Shown here piece after piece: positions 25,793 through 34,264 of a stretch of 64,000 nt of DNA (its first letter is position 1; each line of letters starts with the position of its first letter). The stretch is from positions 62,001 to 126,000 of the forward strand of contig NZ_CAMFHB010000006.1 in NCBI RefSeq assembly GCF_945952055.1. Direction: 5' to 3'. The position numbers and the translations under genes were made by a program. The DNA is from an uncultured Alsobacter sp. GTDB taxonomy: Bacteria > Pseudomonadota > Alphaproteobacteria > Rhizobiales > Beijerinckiaceae. The notes under the pieces are model-generated. The model saw only the letters and a list, made by a program, of their open reading frames with translations, was not told the origin of the DNA and searched no databases.

Positions 25793-26587
25793 ATGACCGA
25801 GACGTCCTCCTCCGCCCGCGTTGCCCTCGTCACGGGTGCGGCCCGCGGCATAGGCCTCGCCACCGCGCGCCGCTTCCTGGCCGACGGCTGGTGCGTCGCG
25901 ATCCTCGACATCGACGGCGAGGGCCTGGCCGGGGCAGAGCGGCAGCTCGCCCGACCCGACGCGGTGCTGGCGCTCGTCTGCGACGTGTCCGACGCCGCGG
26001 GGGTTCAGGAGGCGGTGCGCCGCACGACGGAGCGCTTCGGCAGGCTCGACGCGCTGGTCAACAACGCCGGCACGGCCGTCTTCAAGCCGATCCTGGACAC
26101 GACGCCGGAGGAATGGAACCGCGTGCTGGCGGTCAACCTGACCGGGCCCTTCCTGTGCAGCCAGGCCGCCGTCCCCGCGATGGCGGAGACCGGAGGCGGC
26201 GCGATCGTCAACATCACCTCGATCTCGGGTCTGCGCGCCTCGACGCTGCGGGTCGCCTACGGCACCAGCAAGGCGGGTCTCACCCATCTCACCAAGCAGC
26301 AGGCGGCCGAACTCGCCAGCTACGGGGTGCGCGTGAACGCGGTGGCGCCGGGACCGGTCGATACGGCGATGGCCAAGCTCGTGCATTCGCCGGCAATCCG
26401 CGCCGACTACCACGACGCCATCCCGCTCAACCGCTACGGCCTGGAGGAGGAGATCGCCGAGGCGGTGTTCTTCCTGTGCAGCGACAAGGCGAGCTACATC
26501 ACGGGCCAGACGCTCGCCGTGGACGGCGGCTTCGACGCCACCGGCATCGGACTGCCCACCCTTCGCAAGGACGGCCGCAACCGCTAG
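25793..26587 (+). CDS. Short-chain dehydrogenase/reductase
   Basis: 264 residues, classical SDR. The cofactor motif TGAARGIG is at residues 14-21, NNAG at 90-93, Ser143, and Tyr156/Lys160 (YGTSK). The PVDTAMAKLVHS segment and the C-terminal ITGQTLAVDGGFDATG are as in FabG/BDH-like dehydrogenases. It is an NAD(P)-dependent cytoplasmic oxidoreductase of unknown substrate. The flavodoxin-fold reductase gene begins 28 bases downstream in the same direction, suggesting a two-gene operon. Confidence 0.85.
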   Translation: MTETSSSARVALVTGAARGIGLATARRFLADGWCVAILDIDGEGLAGAERQLARPDAVLALVCDVSDAAGVQEAVRRTTERFGRLDALVNNAGTAVFKPILDTTPEEWNRVLAVNLTGPFLCSQAAVPAMAETGGGAIVNITSISGLRASTLRVAYGTSKAGLTHLTKQQAAELASYGVRVNAVAPGPVDTAMAKLVHSPAIRADYHDAIPLNRYGLEEEIAEAVFFLCSDKASYITGQTLAVDGGFDATGIGLPTLRKDGRNR

Positions 26588-26615
26588 CCTCACCGTCCCA
26601 TCGCAGGAGGCTTCC

Positions 26616-27332
26616 GTGCACGCGCTCATCGTCCATGCCCATCCCGAGCCCACCTCCTTCAACGCGGGCCTCCGGGACGCCGCCGCGGCTCGCCTGAGGG
26701 CGGAGGGCCACGGCGTCACGGTCAGCGATCTCTTCGCCGAGGGCTTCAATCCGGTGCCGGGGCGCCACGACTTCACGACCTGCGCCGATGCCGAGCGGTT
26801 CCACTATCAGGCCGAGCAGGCGCATGCGGCTGCGCATGGCGGCTTCTCGCCGGAACTCGTTCGCGAGCAGGAGCGGGTCCGCGCGGCCGACCTGCTGATC
26901 CTGCAGTTTCCGCTGTGGTGGGGCGCGGCGCCCGGCATCATGAAAGGCTGGTTCGAGCGCGTGCTCGCCTATGGCTTTGCCTATGTGGACGGCCGCCGCT
27001 TCGACACGGGCCTCCTGAAGGGCCGCTCCGCCCTGGTCTGCGTGACCACCGGCGGCACCCGCGAGCGCTTCTCGGACACGGGCGTGTACGGCGAGATCGA
27101 CAAGGTGCTCTGGCCCGTGACGCGAACCACGCTGGAATACATGGGTCTCGACGTGGCCGAACCCTATGTCTGCTATGCCGCGCCGAGGGTGGACGCGCAG
27201 GCCCGGGCCGCGATGCTCGCCGGGTGGGCCGACCGGGTCAGTGAGGCGGCCGCCCGGCAGGCGGCACGAGGGCGCGTGGAGATGGACGCGCCGCTCGCGG
27301 ACGGCGGGCGGACCTGGACGTCGGCTTCGTGA
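26616..27332 (+). CDS. NAD(P)H dehydrogenase (quinone), flavodoxin-like fold
   Basis: 238 residues, starting at a GTG with AGGAGG six bases upstream. NQO1/KefF/MdaB type: ALIVHAHPEPTSFNAGL at the N-terminus forms the FMN/FAD phosphate-binding segment, FPLWWGAAPGIMKGWFERV (97-115) is the conserved flavin and dimer region, and VCVTTGG follows near residue 140. The family reduces quinones by two electrons with NAD(P)H in the cytoplasm, preventing redox cycling. It is co-directional with the SDR upstream and convergent with the amidase at 27364. Confidence 0.85.
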   Translation: MHALIVHAHPEPTSFNAGLRDAAAARLRAEGHGVTVSDLFAEGFNPVPGRHDFTTCADAERFHYQAEQAHAAAHGGFSPELVREQERVRAADLLILQFPLWWGAAPGIMKGWFERVLAYGFAYVDGRRFDTGLLKGRSALVCVTTGGTRERFSDTGVYGEIDKVLWPVTRTTLEYMGLDVAEPYVCYAAPRVDAQARAAMLAGWADRVSEAAARQAARGRVEMDAPLADGGRTWTSAS

Positions 27333-27363
27333 GCGGTTGAGGTTTGCTGAGTCCTACCGCCGC

Positions 27364-28566
27364 TCAGGCGATCCTCACCGCTATCGCATCGGCCACCCGT
27401 ACGGCGAGCCGCACCAGCGACAGATCCGAGCCGGGCGGCCCGATCAGCGAGAGGCCGAAGGGGGCTCCGTCCTCGAAGCCGGCCGGGATGCTGATCTGCG
27501 GGCAGCCGGACAGGCCGCCGAGGCAGAGCAGGCGCAGCGCCTGGGCGCGGTCGGCCTCGAGGTCCTCCTCGGTCGCGGCCAGGAGCGGGGCGGCGCCTGG
27601 CATCGTCGGCTGGATCACGACGCCGTCCTGGCCCAGAAGGTCGAGGAAATGGCTGCGGAAGGCGGCGCGGACGGCTCGCGCCTCGGCCACCTCGGCTTCG
27701 GGCAGGTCGCGGGCATAGGCGAGGCGGTCGGCGATCGCGGGGGCGATGCCGGGACGCCAGCGCGTGACGAAATCCCCGTGCGACACCCACGACTCCGCGC
27801 CCTGGATGCGGCGGAAGGCCCAATAGAGCGCGTCGAAGTCGGGATGGGCGACCTGCACGTCCTGCAGCGGCGCCAGCATGCGGTCGATGCGGTCCGCGAT
27901 CGCCTCGAGCGCCCGTCGCGGTTCGGGACGGGCGAGCGCGAACGAATCCTCGGCCCGCAGCAGCCGCGGCGAAGCCGGCAGCGGCGAGGGATCGGGGCCG
28001 AAGATGGCCTCGGCCACGCGCAGGAAGGTCCTCGCGTCGCGGCAGAACCAGCCGGGCGTGTCGAGCGTCTCGGCGAGCGGCATGGTGAGGTCGAGAGCCA
28101 GGCGCCCGTGGGTCGGGCGGATGCCGAAGATGCCGCAATAGCTCGCCGGGCCGCGCACCGATCCGCCGGTGTCGGATCCAAGCCCGATGTCGCACAACCG
28201 GGCGGCGGTCGCCGCGGCCGAGCCCGAGGAGGATCCGCCCGGCACGCGGTCGGGGGCCGCCGGATTGATGGGGGTGCCGAAATGCGTGTTGATGCCGTTC
28301 AGCGAGTAGGCGAGCTCGACCGTGTGGGTCTTGCCGACGAAGGTGGCGCCCGCATCCAGGAAGCGCTGCACGATCGGCGCGGTGACAGGCTTGATGCCCG
28401 AAAGCGCCAGCTTCGTGGGCTGCCCGCAGCCGGTCGGATAGCCGGCGACGTCGAAGATGTCCTTGATGGCGACGGTGAGGCCGGCGAGCGGGCCGGACGG
28501 CGCGCTGGGGACCGGAACGTCGGGGTAGGGCACGAAGGCGTGGACGTCGTCGTCGGCTTGGCGCAT
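27364..28566 (-). CDS. Amidase, amidase-signature family
   Basis: 400 residues. The AS triad is visible: Lys in LTVAIKDIFDVAG (near 35), the Ser-rich loop GGSSSGSAAA (near 111), and the nucleophile in GSDTGGSVRGPASYCG (near 135). It is shorter than the first amidase in this window (470 residues), as is usual for the smaller AS amidases. The gene follows the gamma-glutamyltransferase-like gene by 67 bases on the same strand, so the two may be co-transcribed and act on related gamma-glutamyl or amide compounds. That link is inferred. Start chosen at ATG 28566; no strong ribosome-binding site is visible. Confidence 0.85.
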   Translation of the reverse strand: MRQADDDVHAFVPYPDVPVPSAPSGPLAGLTVAIKDIFDVAGYPTGCGQPTKLALSGIKPVTAPIVQRFLDAGATFVGKTHTVELAYSLNGINTHFGTPINPAAPDRVPGGSSSGSAAATAARLCDIGLGSDTGGSVRGPASYCGIFGIRPTHGRLALDLTMPLAETLDTPGWFCRDARTFLRVAEAIFGPDPSPLPASPRLLRAEDSFALARPEPRRALEAIADRIDRMLAPLQDVQVAHPDFDALYWAFRRIQGAESWVSHGDFVTRWRPGIAPAIADRLAYARDLPEAEVAEARAVRAAFRSHFLDLLGQDGVVIQPTMPGAAPLLAATEEDLEADRAQALRLLCLGGLSGCPQISIPAGFEDGAPFGLSLIGPPGSDLSLVRLAVRVADAIAVRIA

Positions 28567-28633
28567 GGCAGTGTCCGGATCCGCAAGGTCAGGTCCGCAC
28601 CTTGGCCCGCCCGGTCGGCCCGGGCAAGCCGTC

Positions 28634-30229
28634 TCACAGGCCCTCGGACCCGCCGTCGGAGCGCGGGTCGTGGGCTGCGGCGACGGAGCCGTCGCGCGGG
28701 GCGCGCACCAGCATGCCGGCATGGCCAAAGCCGTCGTCGTATCCCGCATCGACGACCACGACGGCATGACCGGCGCGCTCCATGGCCCGGATTAGGTCGG
28801 GATCGGCGCGGTTCTCGAACTTCAGCGCCGTCGCGCTGTCGCCCCAGGTCTTGCCGAGCAGCCAGCGGGGGGCGTCGATGGCTTCCGCGATGCCCATGCC
28901 GAAGCGGGCATGCCGGGTGAAGATGGCCGCCTGGAACTGCGGCTGCCCGTCGCCGCCCATGCTGCCGTAGGACATGACGCGGCCGTCGTCGAAGGCGGCC
29001 AGGGCCGGGTTGAGCGTGTGGAAGGGCTTGCGGCCGGGGATGAGCGGGTTGCGCGCCTTCGCGTCCAGCGAGAAGGACACGCCCCGGTTCTGCCAGTGGA
29101 TGCCGGTGCGCGGCAGGACGCAGCCTGACCCGTACTCCCAGTAGATCGACTGGATGTAGGACACCGCCACGCCCTTCGCGTCGATGGCGCCCATCCAGAT
29201 GGTGTCGCCCTCGCCCCAGGCGAGGGGAAACTGGGCCGCGCGGCTCATCGAGACGGCCTGCGCCTCGCGGTCGAGACGCTGCGGATCCAGGAACGACGCC
29301 ATGTCGTGGTCGAGTTCGGCCGGATCAGTGATCACGGCATCGCGGACGCGGAAGGCGCGCTTCGTCGCTTCGACGAGCCCGTGCACGTGCTCGAAGCTCT
29401 CGCCGTCGCGCACGCCCAGGCGCTCGAAGATCCCGAGGATCATGAGCGAGGCGAGGCCCTGGGTGGGCGGGGGGAAATTGTAGACCGTGGCGCCGGGCAG
29501 GCCCAGCGAGAGCGGCTTCACGGTGCGCGCGCTGAAGGCCTCGAGATCGGCGCGCGTCACCGGCGCGCCGATGCGGGCGAGGTCGGCCGCGATCTCGCGC
29601 CCGACGTCGCCGCGATAGAAGTCGTCGAGCCCGGCGGCGGCGAGATGGTCGAGCGTGGCCGCCAGAGCCGGCATCTTGCGGATGCTGCCGGCCTTGGGGC
29701 GCCCGCCCTCCTCCATGAAGGTCTCGGCGAAGCCCGGCGCCTGGCGCAGCGCCTCCTCCGCGAAGGGCACCGTCCGGCCTTCCGAGGGCGAGACGGCGTA
29801 GCCGTTGCGGGCATGGCCGATGGCGTCTCCGAGGAGCTCGGAAAGGGGCATCTTCCCCCCCAGCGCGGCGGCCAGCGCCTTGGCCACCGTCCAGCCGCCG
29901 ATGGCGCCCGCCACCGTCACGGCCGCGTCGGGGCCGCGCGGCGGGATGGTCTCGTAGCCCTTGTCCCGGTAGCGGCGGATGGTCGCGTCGCGGCCGGCCG
30001 GGCCGCAGGCTTCGATCGCATGCACCTTGCCGCCAGGCTCGCGGACCAGCCAGAAGCCGTCCCCGCCGATGGCGTTCATGTGCGGGTAGACCACCGCGAT
30101 GGTGGCGGCCATGGCGATCATGGCCTCGACGGCGTTGCCGCCCTCGGCCAGAACGGCTTGTCCGGCGCGGGCCGCGTGACGGTTCGGCGCGGCGACGGCT
30201 GCTCTCGGGAAGACGGGGGTGTCGGACAT
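28634..30229 (-). CDS. Gamma-glutamyltransferase family protein
   Basis: 531 residues without a signal peptide. GGT-fold landmarks are present: HAARAGQAVLAEGGNAVEAMIAM near 18-40, GIGGDGFW-like AIGGDGFWLV at 53-62, FPPPTQGLASLMIL near 252-265, and the self-cleavage and nucleophile region GDTIWMGAID with Thr343. In classical GGTs the nucleophile is in TTHYSVVD; here the second Thr/His are replaced by Ile-Trp, so specificity may differ. The downstream GSMGGDGQPQFQAA block is normal for the family. It would hydrolyse gamma-glutamyl or related amide bonds, or a cephalosporin-acylase-like substrate, in the cytoplasm. The amidase gene follows. Confidence 0.85.
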   Translation of the reverse strand: MSDTPVFPRAAVAAPNRHAARAGQAVLAEGGNAVEAMIAMAATIAVVYPHMNAIGGDGFWLVREPGGKVHAIEACGPAGRDATIRRYRDKGYETIPPRGPDAAVTVAGAIGGWTVAKALAAALGGKMPLSELLGDAIGHARNGYAVSPSEGRTVPFAEEALRQAPGFAETFMEEGGRPKAGSIRKMPALAATLDHLAAAGLDDFYRGDVGREIAADLARIGAPVTRADLEAFSARTVKPLSLGLPGATVYNFPPPTQGLASLMILGIFERLGVRDGESFEHVHGLVEATKRAFRVRDAVITDPAELDHDMASFLDPQRLDREAQAVSMSRAAQFPLAWGEGDTIWMGAIDAKGVAVSYIQSIYWEYGSGCVLPRTGIHWQNRGVSFSLDAKARNPLIPGRKPFHTLNPALAAFDDGRVMSYGSMGGDGQPQFQAAIFTRHARFGMGIAEAIDAPRWLLGKTWGDSATALKFENRADPDLIRAMERAGHAVVVVDAGYDDGFGHAGMLVRAPRDGSVAAAHDPRSDGGSEGL

Positions 30230-30381
30230 GGCGGCCTCGGATGGGTGAGCTCCCCCAGTAGTGCAAGGATCGTGCGAAGGGCAACCCGGGTCGCGATCCC
30301 CCGCTCAGTCGGGGGCTTGCCTTGCATCCGCCATCCGTAACGGCTAGTCCAAGGGCGACCCTCACGGGAATGGAGTGACGC

Positions 30382-30630
30382 GTGGCCGCCAAGGGGACGA
30401 TCAACACCCGCAACCTGCTGACCATCGTCAGCGTGGCAATCCTGGTCGGCACCGAGATCATCGGGGTCGCCCTGGCCGCGGGCTGGGCCATCGCCGGCCT
30501 GCTGCAGCTCGGCGACAGCTTCGGCCGGACCGTCGAGTACAGCCTGATGGCCATCTTCGTCGCTGCCGGCGCCTATGCGCTCTATCGGTTCATGCGCCGC
30601 GCGGTGCTGGTCGAACCCATCCGCGACTGA
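30382..30630 (+). CDS. Small two-helix membrane protein of unknown function
   Basis: 82 residues starting at a GTG preceded by GGAGTGACGC. Two hydrophobic helices are visible (about LLTIVSVAILVGTEIIGVAL at 12-31 with its extension, and YSLMAIFVAAGAYALY at 53-68). Both are followed by positive residues near the C-terminus (RFMRRAVL). Not recognised. It stands alone between the divergent GGT gene and opgD. Confidence 0.6.
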   Translation: MAAKGTINTRNLLTIVSVAILVGTEIIGVALAAGWAIAGLLQLGDSFGRTVEYSLMAIFVAAGAYALYRFMRRAVLVEPIRD

Positions 30631-30674
30631 CCGGATGATCCCGGGCGGCCGCGATGCGGGCGCACAAGGATCAC

Positions 30675-30698
30675 ATTTCGCCACGACAGTTGCGAAAT
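30675..30698. promoter_or_regulatory. Dyad upstream of opgD
   Basis: ATTTCGC and GCGAAAT are perfect inverted 7-mers separated by ten bases, 28 bases before the opgD start. It is a possible operator or hairpin. The regulator is unknown. Confidence 0.3.
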
Positions 30699-30725
30699 CC
30701 GTCCTCCCGCCCAATATGCGCCCCC

Positions 30726-32312
30726 ATGAGCCTTGACCGTCGTACGCTTCTCCAGCTCGCCGCCGCCGTCGGCGCCTATTCCTCGCTTCCCGCCGCGGCC
30801 CAGAGTGCCGGCGACGGGGAGGCACCGCCCCTGCGCTTCGGGCCGGCGGAGCCGTTCAGCTACGCCGCGCTGAAGGCGCTGGCGAAGGAGCACGCGGCCA
30901 AGCCCTACGTGGCGCCGGCGCGGCCCAACCCCGACATCGTCAAGCAGATCGACTACGACGCCCACGGCAAGCTGCGTTTCAAGCTCGACTCGGCCCTGTG
31001 GGGCGAGGGCGGCAGCATGTTCCCGGTGAGCTTTCAGCACGTGGGGATGTATTTCCCCAAGACCGTGCGGATGCACATCATCGAGAAGGGCGTCTCGAAG
31101 GAGATCCTGTACGATCCGCGGCTGTTCATGGGCGGTCCCGACCACGTCGCCCGCAAACTGCAGCCGGAGCCCTCCGCCTTCGCCGGCTTCTGGGTGCACG
31201 AGCCGCGCACCTCCCCGACCTGGAAGAAGGCCGAGCCGTGGGCGACCTTCCTGGGCGCCTCCTACTTCCGTGCCGTCGGCGAACTCGGCCAGGTCGGTCT
31301 TTCGGCGCGTGGCGTCGCGCTCGGGCCGGGCACGTCCAATCCGGAGGAGTTCCCGGATTTCACCAGCTTCTGGTTCGAGCCGGCCGAGTCGCTCGACGCG
31401 CCGATGATCGTCAACGCGCTGCTCGAGGGCCCGAGCCTGGCGGGTGCCTATCGCTTCGCCCTGCGCCGCACGAAGGGCGTGGTGATGGACATCGAGGCGG
31501 CGCTGTTCATCCGCAAGCCGGTCGACCGGCTCGGCATCGCGCCCCTGACGTCGATGTACTGGTTCTCCGAGACCGTGAAGGGTCACGGCGTGGACTGGCG
31601 CCCGGAGGTGCACGATTCCGATGGCCTGGCCATGTGGACGGGCACCGGGGAACGCATCTGGCGGCCCCTGAACAATCCCGAGCGGATCATGGTGTCGAGC
31701 TTCATCGATTCCAATCCGCGCGGCTTCGGCCTGTGCCAGCGCGACCGCAACTTCGAGAACTATCAGGACGGCGTGCGCTACCAGCTCCGTCCCACCGCCT
31801 GGGTCGAGCCCCTGGGCGATTGGGGCAAGGGCGCCATCCAGCTCACCGAGATCCCGACGGACGACGAGATCCACGACAACATCGTCGCCATGTGGGTTCC
31901 CGTCGAGCCGACGGCGGCCGGGCAGGCGGTGGACCTGAAGTACCGGCTGCACTGGCTGGCCGACGAGCCCTATCCCTCGCCGCTGGCCCGCGTGGTCGCC
32001 ACGCGCCTCGGCAATGGCGGGCAGCCCGGCCAGCCGCGTCCCCGGGGCGTGCGCAAGTTCATGATCGAGTTCAAGGGCGACGTGCTCTCGCGCCTCGCCT
32101 TCGGCGTGAAGCCGGAGCCCGTGCTGTGGGCGTCGCGCGGGTCGTTCTCCTACGTCTACACCGAGGCCGTGCCCAACGACGTTCCGGGACACTGGCGCGC
32201 CCAGTTCGACCTCACCGTCGACGGCAAGGATCCGGTCGAGATGCGCATGTTCCTGCGCAATGGCGACCAGGTGCTCAGCGAGACCTGGCTCTACCAGTAC
32301 CACCCGTTCTGA
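30726..32312 (+). CDS. opgD: Glucan biosynthesis protein, OpgD/MdoD-type, Tat-exported
   Basis: 528 residues. The N-terminus DRRTLLQLAAAVGAYSSL then PAAAQ is a twin-arginine signal, the feature that separates OpgD from Sec-exported OpgG. The mature domain is the MdoG fold: FSYAALKALAKEHAAKPYV, IDYDAHGKLRF, SYFRAVGELGQVGLSARGVAL, FTSFWFEPAES and the C-terminal VDGKDPVEMRMFLRNG. Such proteins act in the periplasm in the synthesis or backbone modification of osmoregulated periplasmic glucans. The glucosyltransferase opgH is not in the window. It ends about 15 bases before the first Zur-like box. Confidence 0.88.
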   Translation: MSLDRRTLLQLAAAVGAYSSLPAAAQSAGDGEAPPLRFGPAEPFSYAALKALAKEHAAKPYVAPARPNPDIVKQIDYDAHGKLRFKLDSALWGEGGSMFPVSFQHVGMYFPKTVRMHIIEKGVSKEILYDPRLFMGGPDHVARKLQPEPSAFAGFWVHEPRTSPTWKKAEPWATFLGASYFRAVGELGQVGLSARGVALGPGTSNPEEFPDFTSFWFEPAESLDAPMIVNALLEGPSLAGAYRFALRRTKGVVMDIEAALFIRKPVDRLGIAPLTSMYWFSETVKGHGVDWRPEVHDSDGLAMWTGTGERIWRPLNNPERIMVSSFIDSNPRGFGLCQRDRNFENYQDGVRYQLRPTAWVEPLGDWGKGAIQLTEIPTDDEIHDNIVAMWVPVEPTAAGQAVDLKYRLHWLADEPYPSPLARVVATRLGNGGQPGQPRPRGVRKFMIEFKGDVLSRLAFGVKPEPVLWASRGSFSYVYTEAVPNDVPGHWRAQFDLTVDGKDPVEMRMFLRNGDQVLSETWLYQYHPF

Positions 32313-32327
32313 GCCGGTTACGTTTAT

Positions 32328-32345
32328 GTTATGTTGTAACGTTGC
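32328..32345 (+). promoter_or_regulatory. Zur-like box 1
   Basis: GTTATGTTGTAACGTTGC agrees with the neighbouring perfect box at 13 of 18 positions when aligned. Two boxes in tandem before a zinc-uptake operon are typical of Zur control. Zur itself is not encoded in the window. Confidence 0.5.
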
Positions 32346-32360
32346 GCTTGCCCCGGTGGG

Positions 32361-32380
32361 TGTAACGTTATAACGTTTGT
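32361..32380 (+). promoter_or_regulatory. Zur box 2 upstream of the zinc-uptake operon
   Basis: It contains the perfect palindrome AACGTTATAACGTT (32364-32377), which matches the alphaproteobacterial Zur pattern of TAATGTTATAACATTA type. It lies 33 bases before the His-rich small protein. Zinc-bound Zur is expected to repress the operon. Confidence 0.75.
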
Positions 32381-32412
32381 CCTGCGGGGCCCTTCCGACC
32401 GCAGGACGTTCC

Positions 32413-32595
32413 ATGGCGCACGCCGATCACCATCATCACGCCCACGATCATGCCCACCGCCATGGGCAGGATCACCTGGTGCGGGCCGCCGTGCCGGACT
32501 TTTCCCTGCTGCGGGCCTCGGCGATGCAGCGGCTGATGGTTGTCGGCGTGCCGATCCTCGGCCTTTGGTCCCTCGTCTGGTGGGCGATGCGCTGA
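32413..32595 (+). CDS. His-rich single-pass membrane microprotein, first gene of the zinc operon
   Basis: 60 residues. The N-terminal third is MAHADHHHHAHDHAHRHGQD, with nine histidines, and the C-terminal third is one hydrophobic helix (RLMVVGVPILGLWSLVWWAM). The histidines should bind zinc or another divalent metal at the membrane surface. AGGAC lies upstream of the ATG. Its stop codon overlaps the start of the ABC ATPase gene (TGATG), so it is translated with the importer. It is the gene nearest the Zur boxes. The family is not one I can name; a role in handing metal to or from the transporter is inferred. Confidence 0.7.
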   Translation: MAHADHHHHAHDHAHRHGQDHLVRAAVPDFSLLRASAMQRLMVVGVPILGLWSLVWWAMR

Positions 32596-33335
32596 TGCCC
32601 GACGCTGCCATCCGTTTCGACGACCTGACGCTGGGCTATGACCGTCACCCGGCGCTCCATCACCTCAGCGGCGTCGTGCGCCGCGGCAGCCTCACGGCGG
32701 TCGTGGGCCCGAACGGGGCCGGCAAGTCGACCCTGATGAAGGGGATCGCCGGCGCCCTGTCGCCGCTGTCGGGCCGCTGCGAGGTGCCCGGCGGGCGCGA
32801 GAGCGTGGCCTACCTGCCCCAGGCGGCCGATCTCGACCGCAGCTTTCCCATTTCCGTCTTCGACCTGGTCTCCATGGGCCTGATGCGGCGCCGTGGCCTG
32901 TTCGGCGGCCTGTCCCGCGCCGACCGGGACGACGTCGGCGAGGCACTATCCGCGGTCGGCCTCACCGGCTTCGAGCGCCGGCCCATCGGCACCCTGTCGG
33001 GCGGCCAGATGCAGCGCGCGCTCTTTGCACGGCTGCTGCTGCAGGACGCCCAGGTGATCCTGCTCGACGAGCCACTCACCGCCATCGACTCCAAGACCGC
33101 CGCCGACCTGCTCGCCCTCGTGCAGCGTTGGCACGCGGAGGCGCGCACCGTGGTCGCCGTCCTGCACGACCTCGACACGGTGCGCACCCATTTCCCCGAG
33201 ACGCTGCTGGTCGCCCGCGAGCCGGTCGCCTGGGGCGCTACCGGCGAAGTCCTGACCCCAGAAAACCTCCTTCGGGCCCGTCGCATGAGCGAAGCCCAGG
33301 ATCCTTACGCCAGGGCGTGCGCCCGGGCCGCCTGA
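32595..33335 (+). CDS. aztA: Zinc ABC transporter ATP-binding protein (AztA/ZnuC type)
   Basis: 246 residues. Walker A is GPNGAGKST near residue 38, with the Q-loop AYLPQAADLDRSFPISVFD, signature LSGGQMQRALFARLLLQ and Walker B VILLDEPLTAIDS. The PISVFDLVSMGL wording is that of metal-type (Mn/Zn) ATPases. Gene order ATPase-permease-binding protein on one strand fits the AztABC system better than ZnuABC, where znuA is usually divergent. It powers import of Zn(II) through the next-encoded permease. It overlaps the His-rich gene by one base. Confidence 0.85.
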   Translation: MPDAAIRFDDLTLGYDRHPALHHLSGVVRRGSLTAVVGPNGAGKSTLMKGIAGALSPLSGRCEVPGGRESVAYLPQAADLDRSFPISVFDLVSMGLMRRRGLFGGLSRADRDDVGEALSAVGLTGFERRPIGTLSGGQMQRALFARLLLQDAQVILLDEPLTAIDSKTAADLLALVQRWHAEARTVVAVLHDLDTVRTHFPETLLVAREPVAWGATGEVLTPENLLRARRMSEAQDPYARACARAA

Positions 33336-33393
33336 CGCCACAACGACCGAACCTCCTCATCCCCCGGCTCCCACGGACCGGGCAGGCAGAGCC

Positions 33394-34263
33394 ATGCTGT
33401 ACGACACCCTGATCGCCCCGTTCGCCGAGTTCGAGTTCATGCGTCGCGCCCTGGCCGGCAGCGTCGCCCTGTCGCTCGGCGCCGGGCCGATCGGCGTGTT
33501 CCTGATGCTGCGGCGGATGAGCCTCGTGGGCGATGCCATGGCCCATGCGATCCTCCCCGGCGCCGCCATCGGCTACCTCGTGGCAGGGCTTTCGCTCGGC
33601 TGGATGACGATCGGCGGGCTCGCGGCCGGCATGGCCGTCGCGCTCCTCGCCGGCCTCGTCACGCGGGCCACCCCGCTGCGCGAGGATGCCTCGCTGGCCG
33701 CGTTCTACCTGATTTCCCTGGCGCTCGGCGTCACCCTCGTGTCGCTACGCGGCTCCAACCTCGACCTGCTGCACGTGCTCTTCGGCAGCGTTCTGGGCCT
33801 CGACGACGCGACCCTGCTGCTCGTCGCCGGCATCAGCACGGCCACCCTGGTCGCGCTGGCCGTCATCTATCGGCCGCTCGTCCTCGAATGCGTGGACCCG
33901 GGCTTCCTGCGCTCCGTCAGCGGGGCCGGCGGGCCGACCCACATCGTGTTCCTGCTCCTCGTGGTCCTGAACCTCGTCGGTGGGTTCCACGCGCTGGGCA
34001 CGCTGCTGGCCGTCGGACTGATGATGCTCCCCGCCATCTCGGCCCGCTTCTGGACGAAGGACATCACCGGCCTCGTCGTCGTGGCGACGGGCATCGGCAT
34101 CGTGTCCGGGCTCGTAGGGCTGCTGATCTCCTTCCATGGCGGGCTCGCTGCGGGTCCCACCGTGATCCTCGTCGCCGGGGCGGCCTATGTCCTTTCGGTC
34201 CTCGCCGGACCGGAGGGTGGACTGCTCTCCCAAGTTCTCCCCCGCCGCCACCTGGAGGCCTGA
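33394..34263 (+). CDS. aztB: Zinc ABC transporter permease (AztB/ZnuB type)
   Basis: 289 residues with about eight hydrophobic helices. It is an ABC-3 family permease. The family block FLMLRRMSLVGDAMAHAILPGAAIG (about 35-59) is followed by SLRGSNLDLLHVLFGSVLGLDD and the motif LLAVGLMMLPAISARFWTKD. It forms a homodimeric channel for zinc in the inner membrane, energised by AztA. It begins 58 bases after aztA and ends one base before the aztC start. Confidence 0.88.
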   Translation: MLYDTLIAPFAEFEFMRRALAGSVALSLGAGPIGVFLMLRRMSLVGDAMAHAILPGAAIGYLVAGLSLGWMTIGGLAAGMAVALLAGLVTRATPLREDASLAAFYLISLALGVTLVSLRGSNLDLLHVLFGSVLGLDDATLLLVAGISTATLVALAVIYRPLVLECVDPGFLRSVSGAGGPTHIVFLLLVVLNLVGGFHALGTLLAVGLMMLPAISARFWTKDITGLVVVATGIGIVSGLVGLLISFHGGLAAGPTVILVAGAAYVLSVLAGPEGGLLSQVLPRRHLEA

Positions 34264-34264
34264 C

